A stretch of 64,000 bases of DNA, taken from assembly GCF_003989795.1 (NCBI RefSeq), contig NZ_RZHG01000028.1, positions 165,460-229,459 of the forward strand, written 5' to 3'. The translations under genes and the position numbers were made by a program. Of this stretch, positions 10,777 to 19,466 are shown one piece after another. Position 1 is the first letter of the stretch. Every line of letters begins with the position of its first letter. The notes below the pieces were generated by a model. That model made no database searches. It worked only from the letters and a program-made list of their open reading frames with translations, and was not told where the DNA came from. This DNA is from Vreelandella andesensis. Its GTDB lineage: Bacteria > Pseudomonadota > Gammaproteobacteria > Pseudomonadales > Halomonadaceae.

Positions 10777-12457
10777 ATTTCCGGGGGGCATCACTTTGCT
10801 CGAACGAAAAGATCGCTCCAACCAATCGCCGCTTCGAAACGCGCCTTTGCCTGCGCAGGTAACGCTTCCACTCAAACAGCATACGGGCAATCCCGCCATC
10901 CCCTGTGTTGCTACCGATGATGCGGTTCAAGTAGGTAGCCTGATTGCTAAGCGAGACGGCATGGTATCGGCAAATCTGCATGCCAGTATTAGTGGGACGG
11001 TGACCCAGGTTAGTGATAGTGCAATTACTATCGACGCCGATGGTCTAGATAGGTGGCAAGCGCTACCGCCGCTTGACTGGCGAACTGAGAACCATGCAGT
11101 ACTTATTGATAGATTGGACAGCTGCGGACTCGTAGGCCTCGGTGGCGCCGGTTTTCCTTCTTATATCAAAGCACAGATTGCCGACCATCACCGCATTGAT
11201 ACGCTAGTGGTCAATGCTGCAGAATGCGAGCCTTATATCACAGCAGACGACTTGGCTCTCCGCCATTATCCAACCGACATAATGGAGGGAGCGCAGATAG
11301 TTGCTAGGCTTTGCGGCGCCCAACAGATTGTGGTGGGCATTGAAGATAATAAGCCTGATGCGATCCGCGCATTAAAAGTTGCGCTCTCTGACTTTGAACA
11401 GATTAACGATCATCCAACTAGCGATCAGCACCGAGTAAACATAACGCTAAAAGTCATCGAAACCCGCTATCCAAGCGGTGGTGAACGCCAGTTTATCAAA
11501 AAATTGCTCAACCTCGATGTTCCCAGTGGCGGCCTTCCCGCGGATATCGGTGTCCTTTGCCACAACCCGGGCACACTGCTGGCAGCGCTGCGCGCAGTGC
11601 GTGATGGTAAACCGTTGGTTGAGCGAATCGTCACCCTAACGGGAGACGCTATCAGCGCACCGGGTAACTACTGGGTACGCCTTGGCACGTCTATTGAAAC
11701 GCTGCTGCTGCAGGCTGGTTTAGAAAACCAACAGCTTTACCACGTCATTGTAGGTGGCCCGATGATGGGCGTACCACTCTCGACCCTTGACACGCCGGTA
11801 ATGAAAACGACGAACTGCTTGATCGCAGCTACCCGTGAAGAGCTTCCGCCGGCCCCCGCTGAGTCTTCCTGCATCCGCTGCGGTGCCTGTGAAAGCGTAT
11901 GTCCTGTCCAGCTCCTTCCGCAACAACTGCATTGGTATGCCCGCGCGGAAAGCGACGATACCCTGGAAAAGTTGCATTTATTTGATTGTATTGAGTGCGG
12001 CGCCTGCAGCTTTGTCTGCCCCAGTTATATTCCCTTGGTGCAGGATTATCGTTCAGCAAAGCAGCGCATTCGCGTAAAGCGCATTGAAACCGCCAAAGCC
12101 GATCACGCCAAACACCGGTTTGAGTTTCGTCAAGCGCGGTTAGCACGCGAGGATGCAGAGAAGCAAGCACGTCGTCAGGCAAGAAGGGGACAAATCCGTC
12201 AGCCTTCAGACAGCTCAAAGGCAAGCGACAGTGCCGCTTTGCAAGTTGACTTGCGCAGTTTGCGGATTGCGCAAACTGCCGCGAAAGCGGCGGTAAGAAA
12301 AGCTGAAAAAACGCTGGCAAGGGCTGCCGCGCAAGACCCCAACCAGCGCCATGATGATTTAGAGACCCAACTGGCCACCGCCCAAGAAAACCTTAAGGCA
12401 GCTGATACTCGGCTGACTGAGGCTCGCGCCACAATGGCACAACAGGAATCGCCATGA
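10763..12457 (+). CDS. rsxC: Electron transport complex subunit RsxC/RnfC
   Basis: RnfC is the NADH-side subunit. At 564 aa it is shorter than E. coli RsxC (740 aa) because the alanine/lysine-rich C-terminal repeat region is small; the last 100 residues are still A/R/K/Q-rich and coiled-coil-like. The glycine-rich loop GLGGAG is at 125-130 and two 4Fe-4S clusters are bound by C370/373/376/380 and C409/412/415/419. An AGGAG site 6 bases before the ATG lies inside rsxB. The end overlaps rsxD by ATGA. Confidence 0.95.
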   Translation: MPAYEFPGGITLLERKDRSNQSPLRNAPLPAQVTLPLKQHTGNPAIPCVATDDAVQVGSLIAKRDGMVSANLHASISGTVTQVSDSAITIDADGLDRWQALPPLDWRTENHAVLIDRLDSCGLVGLGGAGFPSYIKAQIADHHRIDTLVVNAAECEPYITADDLALRHYPTDIMEGAQIVARLCGAQQIVVGIEDNKPDAIRALKVALSDFEQINDHPTSDQHRVNITLKVIETRYPSGGERQFIKKLLNLDVPSGGLPADIGVLCHNPGTLLAALRAVRDGKPLVERIVTLTGDAISAPGNYWVRLGTSIETLLLQAGLENQQLYHVIVGGPMMGVPLSTLDTPVMKTTNCLIAATREELPPAPAESSCIRCGACESVCPVQLLPQQLHWYARAESDDTLEKLHLFDCIECGACSFVCPSYIPLVQDYRSAKQRIRVKRIETAKADHAKHRFEFRQARLAREDAEKQARRQARRGQIRQPSDSSKASDSAALQVDLRSLRIAQTAAKAAVRKAEKTLARAAAQDPNQRHDDLETQLATAQENLKAADTRLTEARATMAQQESP

Positions 12458-13533
12458 GTATGATGCACGCCTCTCAACTAACGGCTAAATCGACAAATGC
12501 TAAGTCGCTAACTGCCAAGACATTTAATGCAACGCCACCTACCGCTCAACTGATGCGATGGGTAATCATCGCCACCTTACCGGGGCTTGCCGTAATGACG
12601 TTTTATTTCGGCATTGGTGTTATCAGTAATGTGCTACTAGCGGGACTGTTTGCACTCGGCGCAGAAGCGCTGGCTTTGAAACTCCGCCAACGCTCGTTAC
12701 GGCCTGCGCTTTCTGATTCAAGCGCGTTACTAACAGGCGTACTCTTAGGCGCGTCGCTACCACCTGCTAGCCCCTGGTGGCTCATTGGAATAGGTATTCT
12801 GGCGGCCGTTGTTGTCGCTAAACACCTATATGGCGGCCTAGGTCAGAACCCTTTCAACCCGGCTATGGTGGGGTATGCACTGTTACTGGTGTCGTTTCCC
12901 ACCTACATGACGTTATGGTCGCCTCCGCAGTCATTTATCCCCGAAAACCTATGGGCCCAGATTGGCGGTACCTTGCCGGCTTCCATGCTAGATGCGCTGA
13001 GTGGTGCTACACCGCTAGATGCCTTTAAACACAAAGGCGAAGCAGTGCTGGCCAGAGAATTTTGGGCTACTCAACCACTACCCGAAGGCGCTTTGAGCGC
13101 TTGGCGCAACGTAGCGCTGGCCTGGTTAGCAGGCGGGCTTCTATTGATTGCTAAACGGATTATCAGTTGGCATATTCCTGTTTCAATGCTGGTCAGTATG
13201 GCTTTACTCGCAACGCTTTTTTATGCCAGCAGCCCAAGTCACTTCGCTTCACCGTTTTTCCACTTAACCACGGGGGCTGCGATATTCGGGGCATTTTTCA
13301 TTGCCACCGATCCTGTCTCGGCAGCGACTAGCCGCCGAGGAAAACTCTTTTTCGGCGCGGGAATTGGTGCGTTGGTAATGATTATCCGCACGTTTGGCGG
13401 CTACCCAGACGCGGTTGCATTTGTCGTTTTATTGATGAACTTATGCGTACCACTATTAGATATCTATACCGTGCCACGCCCAACGGGTCAGCCTAAAGCA
13501 CAGCAGCAAACAGAGCAGGTAGACAGATCATGA
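12454..13533 (+). CDS. rsxD: Electron transport complex subunit RsxD/RnfD
   Basis: Integral membrane flavoprotein of Rnf, homologous to NqrB. The 359-aa protein has many membrane helices. The covalent-FMN motif is SGAT at 183-186, with T186 the expected attachment residue, followed by PLDA. The N-terminal 30 residues are a lysine/threonine/alanine-rich extension (AKSTNAKSLTAKTFNAT) with an internal repeat, absent from the usual start; translation could instead begin later, but the ATGA overlap with rsxC favours this start. It overlaps rsxG by ATGA. Confidence 0.94.
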   Translation: MSMMHASQLTAKSTNAKSLTAKTFNATPPTAQLMRWVIIATLPGLAVMTFYFGIGVISNVLLAGLFALGAEALALKLRQRSLRPALSDSSALLTGVLLGASLPPASPWWLIGIGILAAVVVAKHLYGGLGQNPFNPAMVGYALLLVSFPTYMTLWSPPQSFIPENLWAQIGGTLPASMLDALSGATPLDAFKHKGEAVLAREFWATQPLPEGALSAWRNVALAWLAGGLLLIAKRIISWHIPVSMLVSMALLATLFYASSPSHFASPFFHLTTGAAIFGAFFIATDPVSAATSRRGKLFFGAGIGALVMIIRTFGGYPDAVAFVVLLMNLCVPLLDIYTVPRPTGQPKAQQQTEQVDRS

Positions 13534-14177
13534 CTCCCCGCCAAGCCATGCTGCGCGGCGCTTTCGCCTTAGGGGTGTTCTCACTGGTCACTGCAGGTAG
13601 CGTTGCGTTGACTCGGGCGGTGACTGCCGAGCGTATCGCTGATCATCAGCTAGCCTATCAACACCGCCAACTACAGCAGGTATTACCAGCAACGTTGAGA
13701 GACATCGCTGTTCAAACGGTTTTAGACGGTGTGTTCGAACTACCCAATCCAGAACAATTGGGCCATCGCGAACCTCAACACGGGTGGTATGTTCAACGCG
13801 ATCATCAGCATGCCGTCATTCTGCCGGTTGTCACTCGTCAAGGATATAATGGTGAGATTCGGCTACTGGTGGGGATCGATCAGCAGCGGCGTATCACTGG
13901 TGTTCGCGTTACCCAACACCAAGAAACCCCTGGGCTTGGCGATGATATCGAGCGCCAACGAAGTGACTGGATAACTGAGTTTAATGGATTAAGTCTAAAC
14001 AGCTTGCCGCCTGCTGGATGGGCAGTGCGTAAAGATGGCGGCCACTTTGACGCCTTTACGGGCGCCACCATTACGCCACGTGCAGTCGTCAATGCTGTTC
14101 ACCTTGCACTGAATTATGTCGCCAGCACTGCCGTCGAAAACGAACTTACTATCACCTTCGAAGAGGCCACCCCATGA
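13530..14177 (+). CDS. rsxG: Electron transport complex subunit RsxG/RnfG
   Basis: Periplasm-facing flavoprotein of Rnf with one N-terminal membrane helix (about residues 10-30) and an FMN-binding domain. The covalent FMN site is TGAT at 177-180 (T180) within [14 protein letters not shown]. The length (215 aa) is normal. It overlaps both neighbours by ATGA, so the whole rsxC-E stretch is translationally coupled. Attachment of FMN would need ApbE, which is not in this window. Confidence 0.95.
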   Translation: MTPRQAMLRGAFALGVFSLVTAGSVALTRAVTAERIADHQLAYQHRQLQQVLPATLRDIAVQTVLDGVFELPNPEQLGHREPQHGWYVQRDHQHAVILPVVTRQGYNGEIRLLVGIDQQRRITGVRVTQHQETPGLGDDIERQRSDWITEFNGLSLNSLPPAGWAVRKDGGHFDAFTGATITPRAVVNAVHLALNYVASTAVENELTITFEEATP

Positions 14178-14875
14178 GCCAGTGGCGAGAACTAGCCCGA
14201 GAAGGCCTTTGGTCGAATAACCCTGCTCTCGTTCAACTACTGGGGCTATGCCCGTTACTAGCGGTGAGTGGTAGCGTCGTCAATGCTCTCGGGCTAGCAT
14301 TCGCTACCCTGCTCGTCATGGTGGGCGCCAGCACCACCATTTCGTTGATTCGCCATCAGGTTCCCAGCACTGTCAGGCTGCCCGCTTTTGTGATGGTGAT
14401 TGCCGCCTTTGTTACCTGCGCCGAGCTTTTAATGGCGGCGTTTGCCTATTCGCTTTACCAAGTCTTGGGAATTTTCATTCCCTTGATTGTCACTAATTGC
14501 GCTATTTTGGGGCGTGCAGATGCCTTCGCTTCACGCCAACCCGTCGTACCTGCCGCCATCGACGGTTTTATGATGGGCCTGGGGTTTGGAGCCGTATTGG
14601 TACTGTTAGGAGCATTACGCGAACTGCTTGGCCAAGGCACGCTGTTTAGCGATATGGCGCTGCTATTTGGGCCTGTCGCCGCAAACTGGCAACTCACGGT
14701 TATAGATGATTATCAGTTTTTGTTTTTTGTGCTGCCACCTGGGGCTTTTTTTGTTGCGGGGCTATTGATTGCTTTAAAAAATGTAATTGATCAACGGCGG
14801 TCCGCTCGCGCGCAACCTGCACAAGCAATGCCCAGAACAGAACGCCGAGTACGCGTTACTGGCACTATCAAATAA
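14174..14875 (+). CDS. rsxE: Electron transport complex subunit RsxE/RnfE
   Basis: Membrane subunit homologous to NqrD and to RsxA. The 233-aa protein has about six membrane helices, with the paired-cysteine segments [11 protein letters not shown] and [10 protein letters not shown] that mirror those of RsxA. The C-terminal 30 residues are basic and cytoplasmic. It is the last rsx gene, and nth starts 15 bases later, so nth is probably in the same transcript, as in many gammaproteobacteria. Confidence 0.95.
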   Translation: MSQWRELAREGLWSNNPALVQLLGLCPLLAVSGSVVNALGLAFATLLVMVGASTTISLIRHQVPSTVRLPAFVMVIAAFVTCAELLMAAFAYSLYQVLGIFIPLIVTNCAILGRADAFASRQPVVPAAIDGFMMGLGFGAVLVLLGALRELLGQGTLFSDMALLFGPVAANWQLTVIDDYQFLFFVLPPGAFFVAGLLIALKNVIDQRRSARAQPAQAMPRTERRVRVTGTIK

Positions 14876-14890
14876 CCAAGAGAGCGTCCG

Positions 14891-15529
14891 ATGAATGCCC
14901 ACAAGCGACATGAAATTTTTGCTCGCCTACAGGCGGAGAATCCGCATCCCACGACTGAGCTAAACTGGAGCACGCCCTTTGAACTTCTGGCCGCCGTGCT
15001 GCTGTCTGCTCAAGCAACGGATGTTGGCGTCAACAAGGCCACTGATAAACTTTTCCCTATCGCCAACACGCCCCAAGGGATCATTGACCTGGGTATCGAT
15101 GGGCTAAAGCATTACATCAAAACCATTGGGCTATTTAATATCAAGGCCGAAAACCTGATGAAAACTTGCCACTTGCTGATCAATCAACATGGTGGCGAGG
15201 TGCCTGAAACACGCAAAGCGCTAGAAGCCTTGCCCGGGGTTGGGCGAAAAACCACCAATGTGATTCTCAACACTGCGTTTGGCCAGCCCACCATTGCCGT
15301 GGATACGCATATTTTTCGAGTCTCTAACCGCACAGGTATCGCTAAGGGTAAAGATGTCGTTGAGGTTGAGCAGAAACTACTCCGCCATGTTCCTAATGCA
15401 TTTAAACAGGATGCTCACCACTGGCTAATTCTTCATGGGCGCTATACCTGCATTGCGCGCAAACCACGCTGCGGCAGCTGCATTATTGAAGACTTATGCG
15501 ACTATAAAGACAAAACTGAACTTGCCTAA
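14891..15529 (+). CDS. nth: Endonuclease III
   Basis: Bifunctional DNA glycosylase/AP lyase that removes oxidised pyrimidines in base excision repair. The 212-aa protein has the helix-hairpin-helix LPGVGRKTTN with the catalytic lysine, the catalytic Asp in IAVDTHIFRVSNR, and the C-terminal 4Fe-4S loop C-x6-C-x2-C-x5-C (CIARKPRC, GSC, IIEDLC). Length and order match E. coli Nth (211 aa). It is placed at the end of the rsx operon. Confidence 0.97.
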   Translation: MNAHKRHEIFARLQAENPHPTTELNWSTPFELLAAVLLSAQATDVGVNKATDKLFPIANTPQGIIDLGIDGLKHYIKTIGLFNIKAENLMKTCHLLINQHGGEVPETRKALEALPGVGRKTTNVILNTAFGQPTIAVDTHIFRVSNRTGIAKGKDVVEVEQKLLRHVPNAFKQDAHHWLILHGRYTCIARKPRCGSCIIEDLCDYKDKTELA

Positions 15530-15608
15530 GCCTGCTGATCATCAATGTGAAAAGGTAGTACATTGGCCAACTCGGCGGTTGGATCCACTTACTCGAGCCT
15601 GACGTCGG

Positions 15609-16667
15609 TCAATGCCCCATCAAAAGCGCACGATAAGCGCGACGCCATTCAGGCCACTGCCACTGCTGAGTATTCAACAGTACTGGTTGACTATTGGGGT
15701 CAGTTAGCCAGGCATGCAGCCGTTGATATAGCCCCTCTTGCGTGCCATCAAAGCGGTAGTTACTGGGGTATAACTCAGGGAAACACAGCCTGTCTGGTAC
15801 TAGCGGGATCGCTCCGCGCTGGGCGGCTTCCATAATAGCTAATCCCTGGAACTCATGCCACGTGGTGGAAACCACAATGCCACCGCCATTCAATAATGCC
15901 TGATATGCCCGTTCAGGCTGAGGGCCCCAACAAATCGTTTGCGCCGCCAAACGTTCTTCAGCCTCATCAAAAATGGCCGGCACATCGCGAAAGCGCTGTC
16001 CAAGTACCGCCAGTTCAAAAGGAATCTCCTGCTCGCTCAGCTTAAACAACACCGCAAAGAAATCCTCGGGATTTTTATCGTACTCCCAGCGATGATTCCA
16101 AATGATCCGCCGTGGGTGTGCGTTAGTCTGGGGAGTATCAATTAGCGGCATTATTGGCACTGGCAATACTTTCGCCCGCTGGCGTAAGCGTTCCAACGGT
16201 TTGGCGGCCGGGAGATTTTCAGGCATTTTTTTTAAGAACCGCCGTGCACCATCGAAAAATGAGTCCCAGTTGTAGGCGGTATTAAACACTAACGTATCTG
16301 CTGCAAGCGCCGCGTACAAATTGACTACTTTAGCCTCATTTCGTGGCATTTTCTGTTGAGATTCAGGGTAGGCAAACTGATTTTCATGAAAGTAAACGAT
16401 TTTTCTAGCACGCCCTAGATGGGGAAATAAGCCAATGAGCGTGGCAACATCTACCATCGAAGTGGCTAGCACAACGTCGTAGGATTCACTGAGTGTTTCA
16501 TACTCTTTTAACCACCAACTCAATGGATTACCGCGAATACGCCACGAAAAATGACGTGGCGGTAAACTCAGCAGCGTCCAAGATACATCATCAATTTCGG
16601 CCATCAGGCTTTGTGCCCAATAGCGATGACTAACAGCCTCATAAGCAGACAACAATAAAACGCGCAT
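15609..16667 (-). CDS. DUF3524 glycosyltransferase, similar to tRNA-queuosine mannosyltransferase (QTMAN/GTDC1)
   Basis: A 352-aa GT-B type glycosyltransferase. It begins MRVLLLSAYEAVSHRYWAQ, the DUF3524 N-terminal signature, and carries HENQ at 94-97 (YFHENQFAYP), an IIWNHRWEYDKNP segment at the start of the second Rossmann lobe, and a nucleotide-sugar site WHEFQGLAIMEA. Human GTDC1/QTMAN, which shares these motifs, mannosylates queuosine in tRNA-Asp; a similar role in bacteria is inference. The open frame extends 132 bases upstream, but the start at 16667 matches the family. It is convergent with nth. Confidence 0.8.
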   Translation of the reverse strand: MRVLLLSAYEAVSHRYWAQSLMAEIDDVSWTLLSLPPRHFSWRIRGNPLSWWLKEYETLSESYDVVLATSMVDVATLIGLFPHLGRARKIVYFHENQFAYPESQQKMPRNEAKVVNLYAALAADTLVFNTAYNWDSFFDGARRFLKKMPENLPAAKPLERLRQRAKVLPVPIMPLIDTPQTNAHPRRIIWNHRWEYDKNPEDFFAVLFKLSEQEIPFELAVLGQRFRDVPAIFDEAEERLAAQTICWGPQPERAYQALLNGGGIVVSTTWHEFQGLAIMEAAQRGAIPLVPDRLCFPELYPSNYRFDGTQEGLYQRLHAWLTDPNSQPVLLNTQQWQWPEWRRAYRALLMGH

Positions 16668-16832
16668 AGACACCCTAATTAAAGGCCCATTAAGCCTGAA
16701 TTCAACTAAACAAAAGCGGTCGGTTGTAGATAACACTTTACGGGCATTCGGCCAAGGTCGTCTTGGCCTAACCTGTCGCGCTACATACACTCTAATCAAA
16801 CACCTAACAACGACACCTTTGGGGAGGGCATC

Positions 16833-17207
16833 ATGGCCAAAGTACTCGTGGTCGACGACGAGCCCAACATTGTACTGTCTCTGGAATTTTTAATGGAGCA
16901 GGCAGGCTTTCAAGTTGTTACTGCCTACGATGGCGAAGCCGCGCTCGAACGCATCAGCGATTCAGCCCCGGACCTACTGCTACTCGATATCAGCCTGCCG
17001 GGAATCAGCGGATTTGATGTACTCGAGCACCTTCGTCGTTCAGAAGCAACGGCCCAACTGCCGGTTATTATGCTGACCGCACATGGGCGAGACATCGAAC
17101 GCGAGAAAGGCTTGGCGCTAGGGGCGGATGACTACATCACCAAACCTTTTTCGACCCAGTCGTTAATTGAAAAAGTTAAATCACTGCTCAATGGTAACTC
17201 GCAATGA
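16833..17207 (+). CDS. Receiver-only response regulator (CheY-like)
   Basis: A 124-aa single receiver domain with no output domain. Phosphoacceptor D52 lies in [13 protein letters not shown], the acidic pair is in VVDDEPN, and the conserved T and K are in MLTAHG and ITKPFS. GGAGGG a few bases upstream gives a strong ribosome site. It overlaps the next gene by ATGA and heads the operon that ends with the symporter-histidine kinase at 19467, its probable phosphodonor. With no DNA-binding domain it must act by protein contact or pass phosphate on; the LuxR-type regulator that usually partners CrbS kinases is not here. Confidence 0.9.
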   Translation: MAKVLVVDDEPNIVLSLEFLMEQAGFQVVTAYDGEAALERISDSAPDLLLLDISLPGISGFDVLEHLRRSEATAQLPVIMLTAHGRDIEREKGLALGADDYITKPFSTQSLIEKVKSLLNGNSQ

Positions 17208-19264
17208 CCCGTAACGGGCTCCCTAAACGTCAGCGGCTCATTGGCCTATGGCTGCTGCTAAGTGGTGTCAGCTTGTTCGGGGGCGCTATTTTTGCAGCGT
17301 GGCTGGATGCTCAGCTTTCGCCCACAGGTCCTACCCGTGTAGCACTTTGGCTGGGCAGTTTTTCCGGCGGCGCGACAATATTTTTAGTTGGCCTGCTGCT
17401 AGAACGCATGCTGTTTACCCCCTTGCGCCATTTACAGGTTCAGCTTGCCAGATTAGTGGCCAACCCAGATGCCCGTGATGAACATCCGCCTGAAGGCTGG
17501 CTGAAAGGGCTTGGTCCTGACCTAAGAAAGGTGCGTGAAAGCTGGCGTATTGATCGTAACCAATTGGCTACCGCGCATGCGGATGGCGCTCGTAGCGCCG
17601 CAAAAATTCGCCGCGAACTAGAGACACTGCTGCAAGTACTCGAAACCCCCTTATTACTATGCGACCACCACCGCCGTCTGATGCTGTTCAACCAGGCCGC
17701 AGAAGATTTCTTTGTTGACAATACGGCGCTGGGCCTGGGCAAACGCCTAGAAGCGCTGCTGCCCGTTGCTAGCTTGCAACAAGCACTTAGCCAACTGCCG
17801 ACGGATGGTTCGCCTAGAGAACTACTTGCCCCCTGCGATAACCGCTGGCTAAAGATTGTGCTACGCCGAGTTCCAGGCAGCGATGGTGAAACACTACTCA
17901 CGTTTAGCGATGCAACCGCGTCCTGGTCAAATGAGATGGGTGTTAGAGCGGAACTCGCCACCAAACTCCCCCTGTTACGCCAACATACGGCAAGCCTGAC
18001 CAGTGCGGCAGATGCACTGATACAGCTGCGCCATAACGGCGCGGAAAACCCTGCGTTACGTCAGCGGTTCGAGCAAGTGATTCAGGAAGAAGGTGCCACT
18101 CTAGGTAATAATGTTGGACAAATCGGACAGCTACTGGACGATTTGCAACATCAAGGTGAGCGCTTGACACCTATGTGGTCAAATGATTTCTGGCAAGCCT
18201 TGGACGAACGCCTAGACCCAGCCCATCGACTAATCACCCCTATCGGCATGCCCGCTTGGTTTAAAGGCGATGCACCGGCATTGATTGTACTGTTTGATTC
18301 CTTAGTCAAGCATCTTAATTCCCACCTTCCGGTCAGCCATTTTGAAGGTGAAATATGCCTTGGCAACAAGCGTGTCTATTTGGATTTAATTTGGCAAGGC
18401 AGCCCTTTACCTGAGCATGAGCTGGCGAAATGGCGGCGCCAGCCCCTGCCGTCGCTACCGCTTAATCCGCTGGTATCTGATGTACTGCGCCAGCATGCAA
18501 GCGATATTTGGAGTCTCGCGGATGATGGTGGCCTTTATGCGCGCCTTCGCCTGCCGCTGCCAGCGATGGAGCGCGTTGGTGCACCTAGAGAAACAGCGCC
18601 ACCTCGTCCAGAGTTCCATGATTTCGGTATTGCTGACCTGCCGCCGCCAGATGAAGCATTGGCTAACCGCGCATTACGTAGCCTAGAAGTGGTTGCGTTT
18701 GACACTGAAACTACTGGCCTGGAGCTTCGCCGTGGAGATACGGTGATTAGCCTAGGAGCTTGCCGGGTAGTCAATGCACGCTTGTTGGCCAGCGAAGTTT
18801 TTGATCAAAAAGTAGATCCGAAACGTCCAATCCCCCTTAACAGTACAGCGATACACGGATTGACAGATGCTGACGTGGTTGGCGCTCCCCCCCTCGATAT
18901 TGTCCTAGCGCGCTTTCGAGACTACGTCGGTGAGGCTGTTCTGTTAGCTCATAATGCTGCGTTTGATATGCTTGCCATTACCAACAAAGGCGTCGTGTTT
19001 GACCTGCCTGTCATCGATACCCTATTGATTTCAAGAGCTTTAGACGAAGCATTAGATGGGCATGATCTAGACTCGCTGGCAAAACGCTATGATCTAGCTT
19101 TTCCACCGGGTACTCGCCACACGGCGCTTGGAGATGCTCGTGTAACGGCTGAGTTATGGCTAGCGCTGCTACCCCGGCTTGAGGCACGTGGGGTGGACAC
19201 GTTAGAGCAGTTGTTGGCGCTGCAGGCCAATGCGTTTGATCGCCAAGATGCGAGCGCCCCATGA
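17204..19264 (+). CDS. Membrane protein with PAS domain, decayed kinase core and C-terminal DEDDh 3'-5' exonuclease
   Basis: A 686-aa fusion. Two membrane helices (about 11-33 and 44-66) are followed by a coiled-coil region, a PAS-like domain (about 139-235), and a stretch (about 245-455) that resembles a histidine kinase core but shows no phosphoacceptor His motif and only a vague ATP-site end ([16 protein letters not shown]). The C-terminus (about 492-670) is a DnaQ-type exonuclease with all five catalytic residues: D500, E502 (FDTETTG), D588 (HNAAFD), H639 and D644 (HTALGDA). It overlaps the genes on both sides by ATGA. Exonuclease activity is likely; its purpose beside a sensor kinase is unknown. 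Confidence 0.85.
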   Translation: MTRNGLPKRQRLIGLWLLLSGVSLFGGAIFAAWLDAQLSPTGPTRVALWLGSFSGGATIFLVGLLLERMLFTPLRHLQVQLARLVANPDARDEHPPEGWLKGLGPDLRKVRESWRIDRNQLATAHADGARSAAKIRRELETLLQVLETPLLLCDHHRRLMLFNQAAEDFFVDNTALGLGKRLEALLPVASLQQALSQLPTDGSPRELLAPCDNRWLKIVLRRVPGSDGETLLTFSDATASWSNEMGVRAELATKLPLLRQHTASLTSAADALIQLRHNGAENPALRQRFEQVIQEEGATLGNNVGQIGQLLDDLQHQGERLTPMWSNDFWQALDERLDPAHRLITPIGMPAWFKGDAPALIVLFDSLVKHLNSHLPVSHFEGEICLGNKRVYLDLIWQGSPLPEHELAKWRRQPLPSLPLNPLVSDVLRQHASDIWSLADDGGLYARLRLPLPAMERVGAPRETAPPRPEFHDFGIADLPPPDEALANRALRSLEVVAFDTETTGLELRRGDTVISLGACRVVNARLLASEVFDQKVDPKRPIPLNSTAIHGLTDADVVGAPPLDIVLARFRDYVGEAVLLAHNAAFDMLAITNKGVVFDLPVIDTLLISRALDEALDGHDLDSLAKRYDLAFPPGTRHTALGDARVTAELWLALLPRLEARGVDTLEQLLALQANAFDRQDASAP

Positions 19265-19464
19265 AATCCACAAGCTCACGCAAACTAGAGCGCTTGGTTG
19301 CCCTATTCGCTATGGCAATACTCCTGTTCAGCCCCCCGCTGATTATCATGGTTGACCGGCTCCCCTCTTTAAGCGTGAGCTGGCTGCCGCTCTATCTCTT
19401 TATTGCTTGGGGCACGGTGATAGGCCTCACCGCATGGCTGATGGAACTACGTTCGGGACGCTGA
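19261..19464 (+). CDS. Small two-helix membrane protein (67 aa)
   Basis: I do not recognise a named family. The product is basic at its N-terminus ([12 protein letters not shown]) and has two hydrophobic helices (about 11-30 and 40-60). The ATG overlaps the stop of the exonuclease gene by ATGA, and the stop is 2 bases before the symporter-kinase start, so it is translated as part of this operon. Small membrane proteins in this position are plausible accessory subunits of the SSS-type sensor. Confidence 0.75.
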   Translation: MKSTSSRKLERLVALFAMAILLFSPPLIIMVDRLPSLSVSWLPLYLFIAWGTVIGLTAWLMELRSGR

Positions 19465-19466
19465 TC

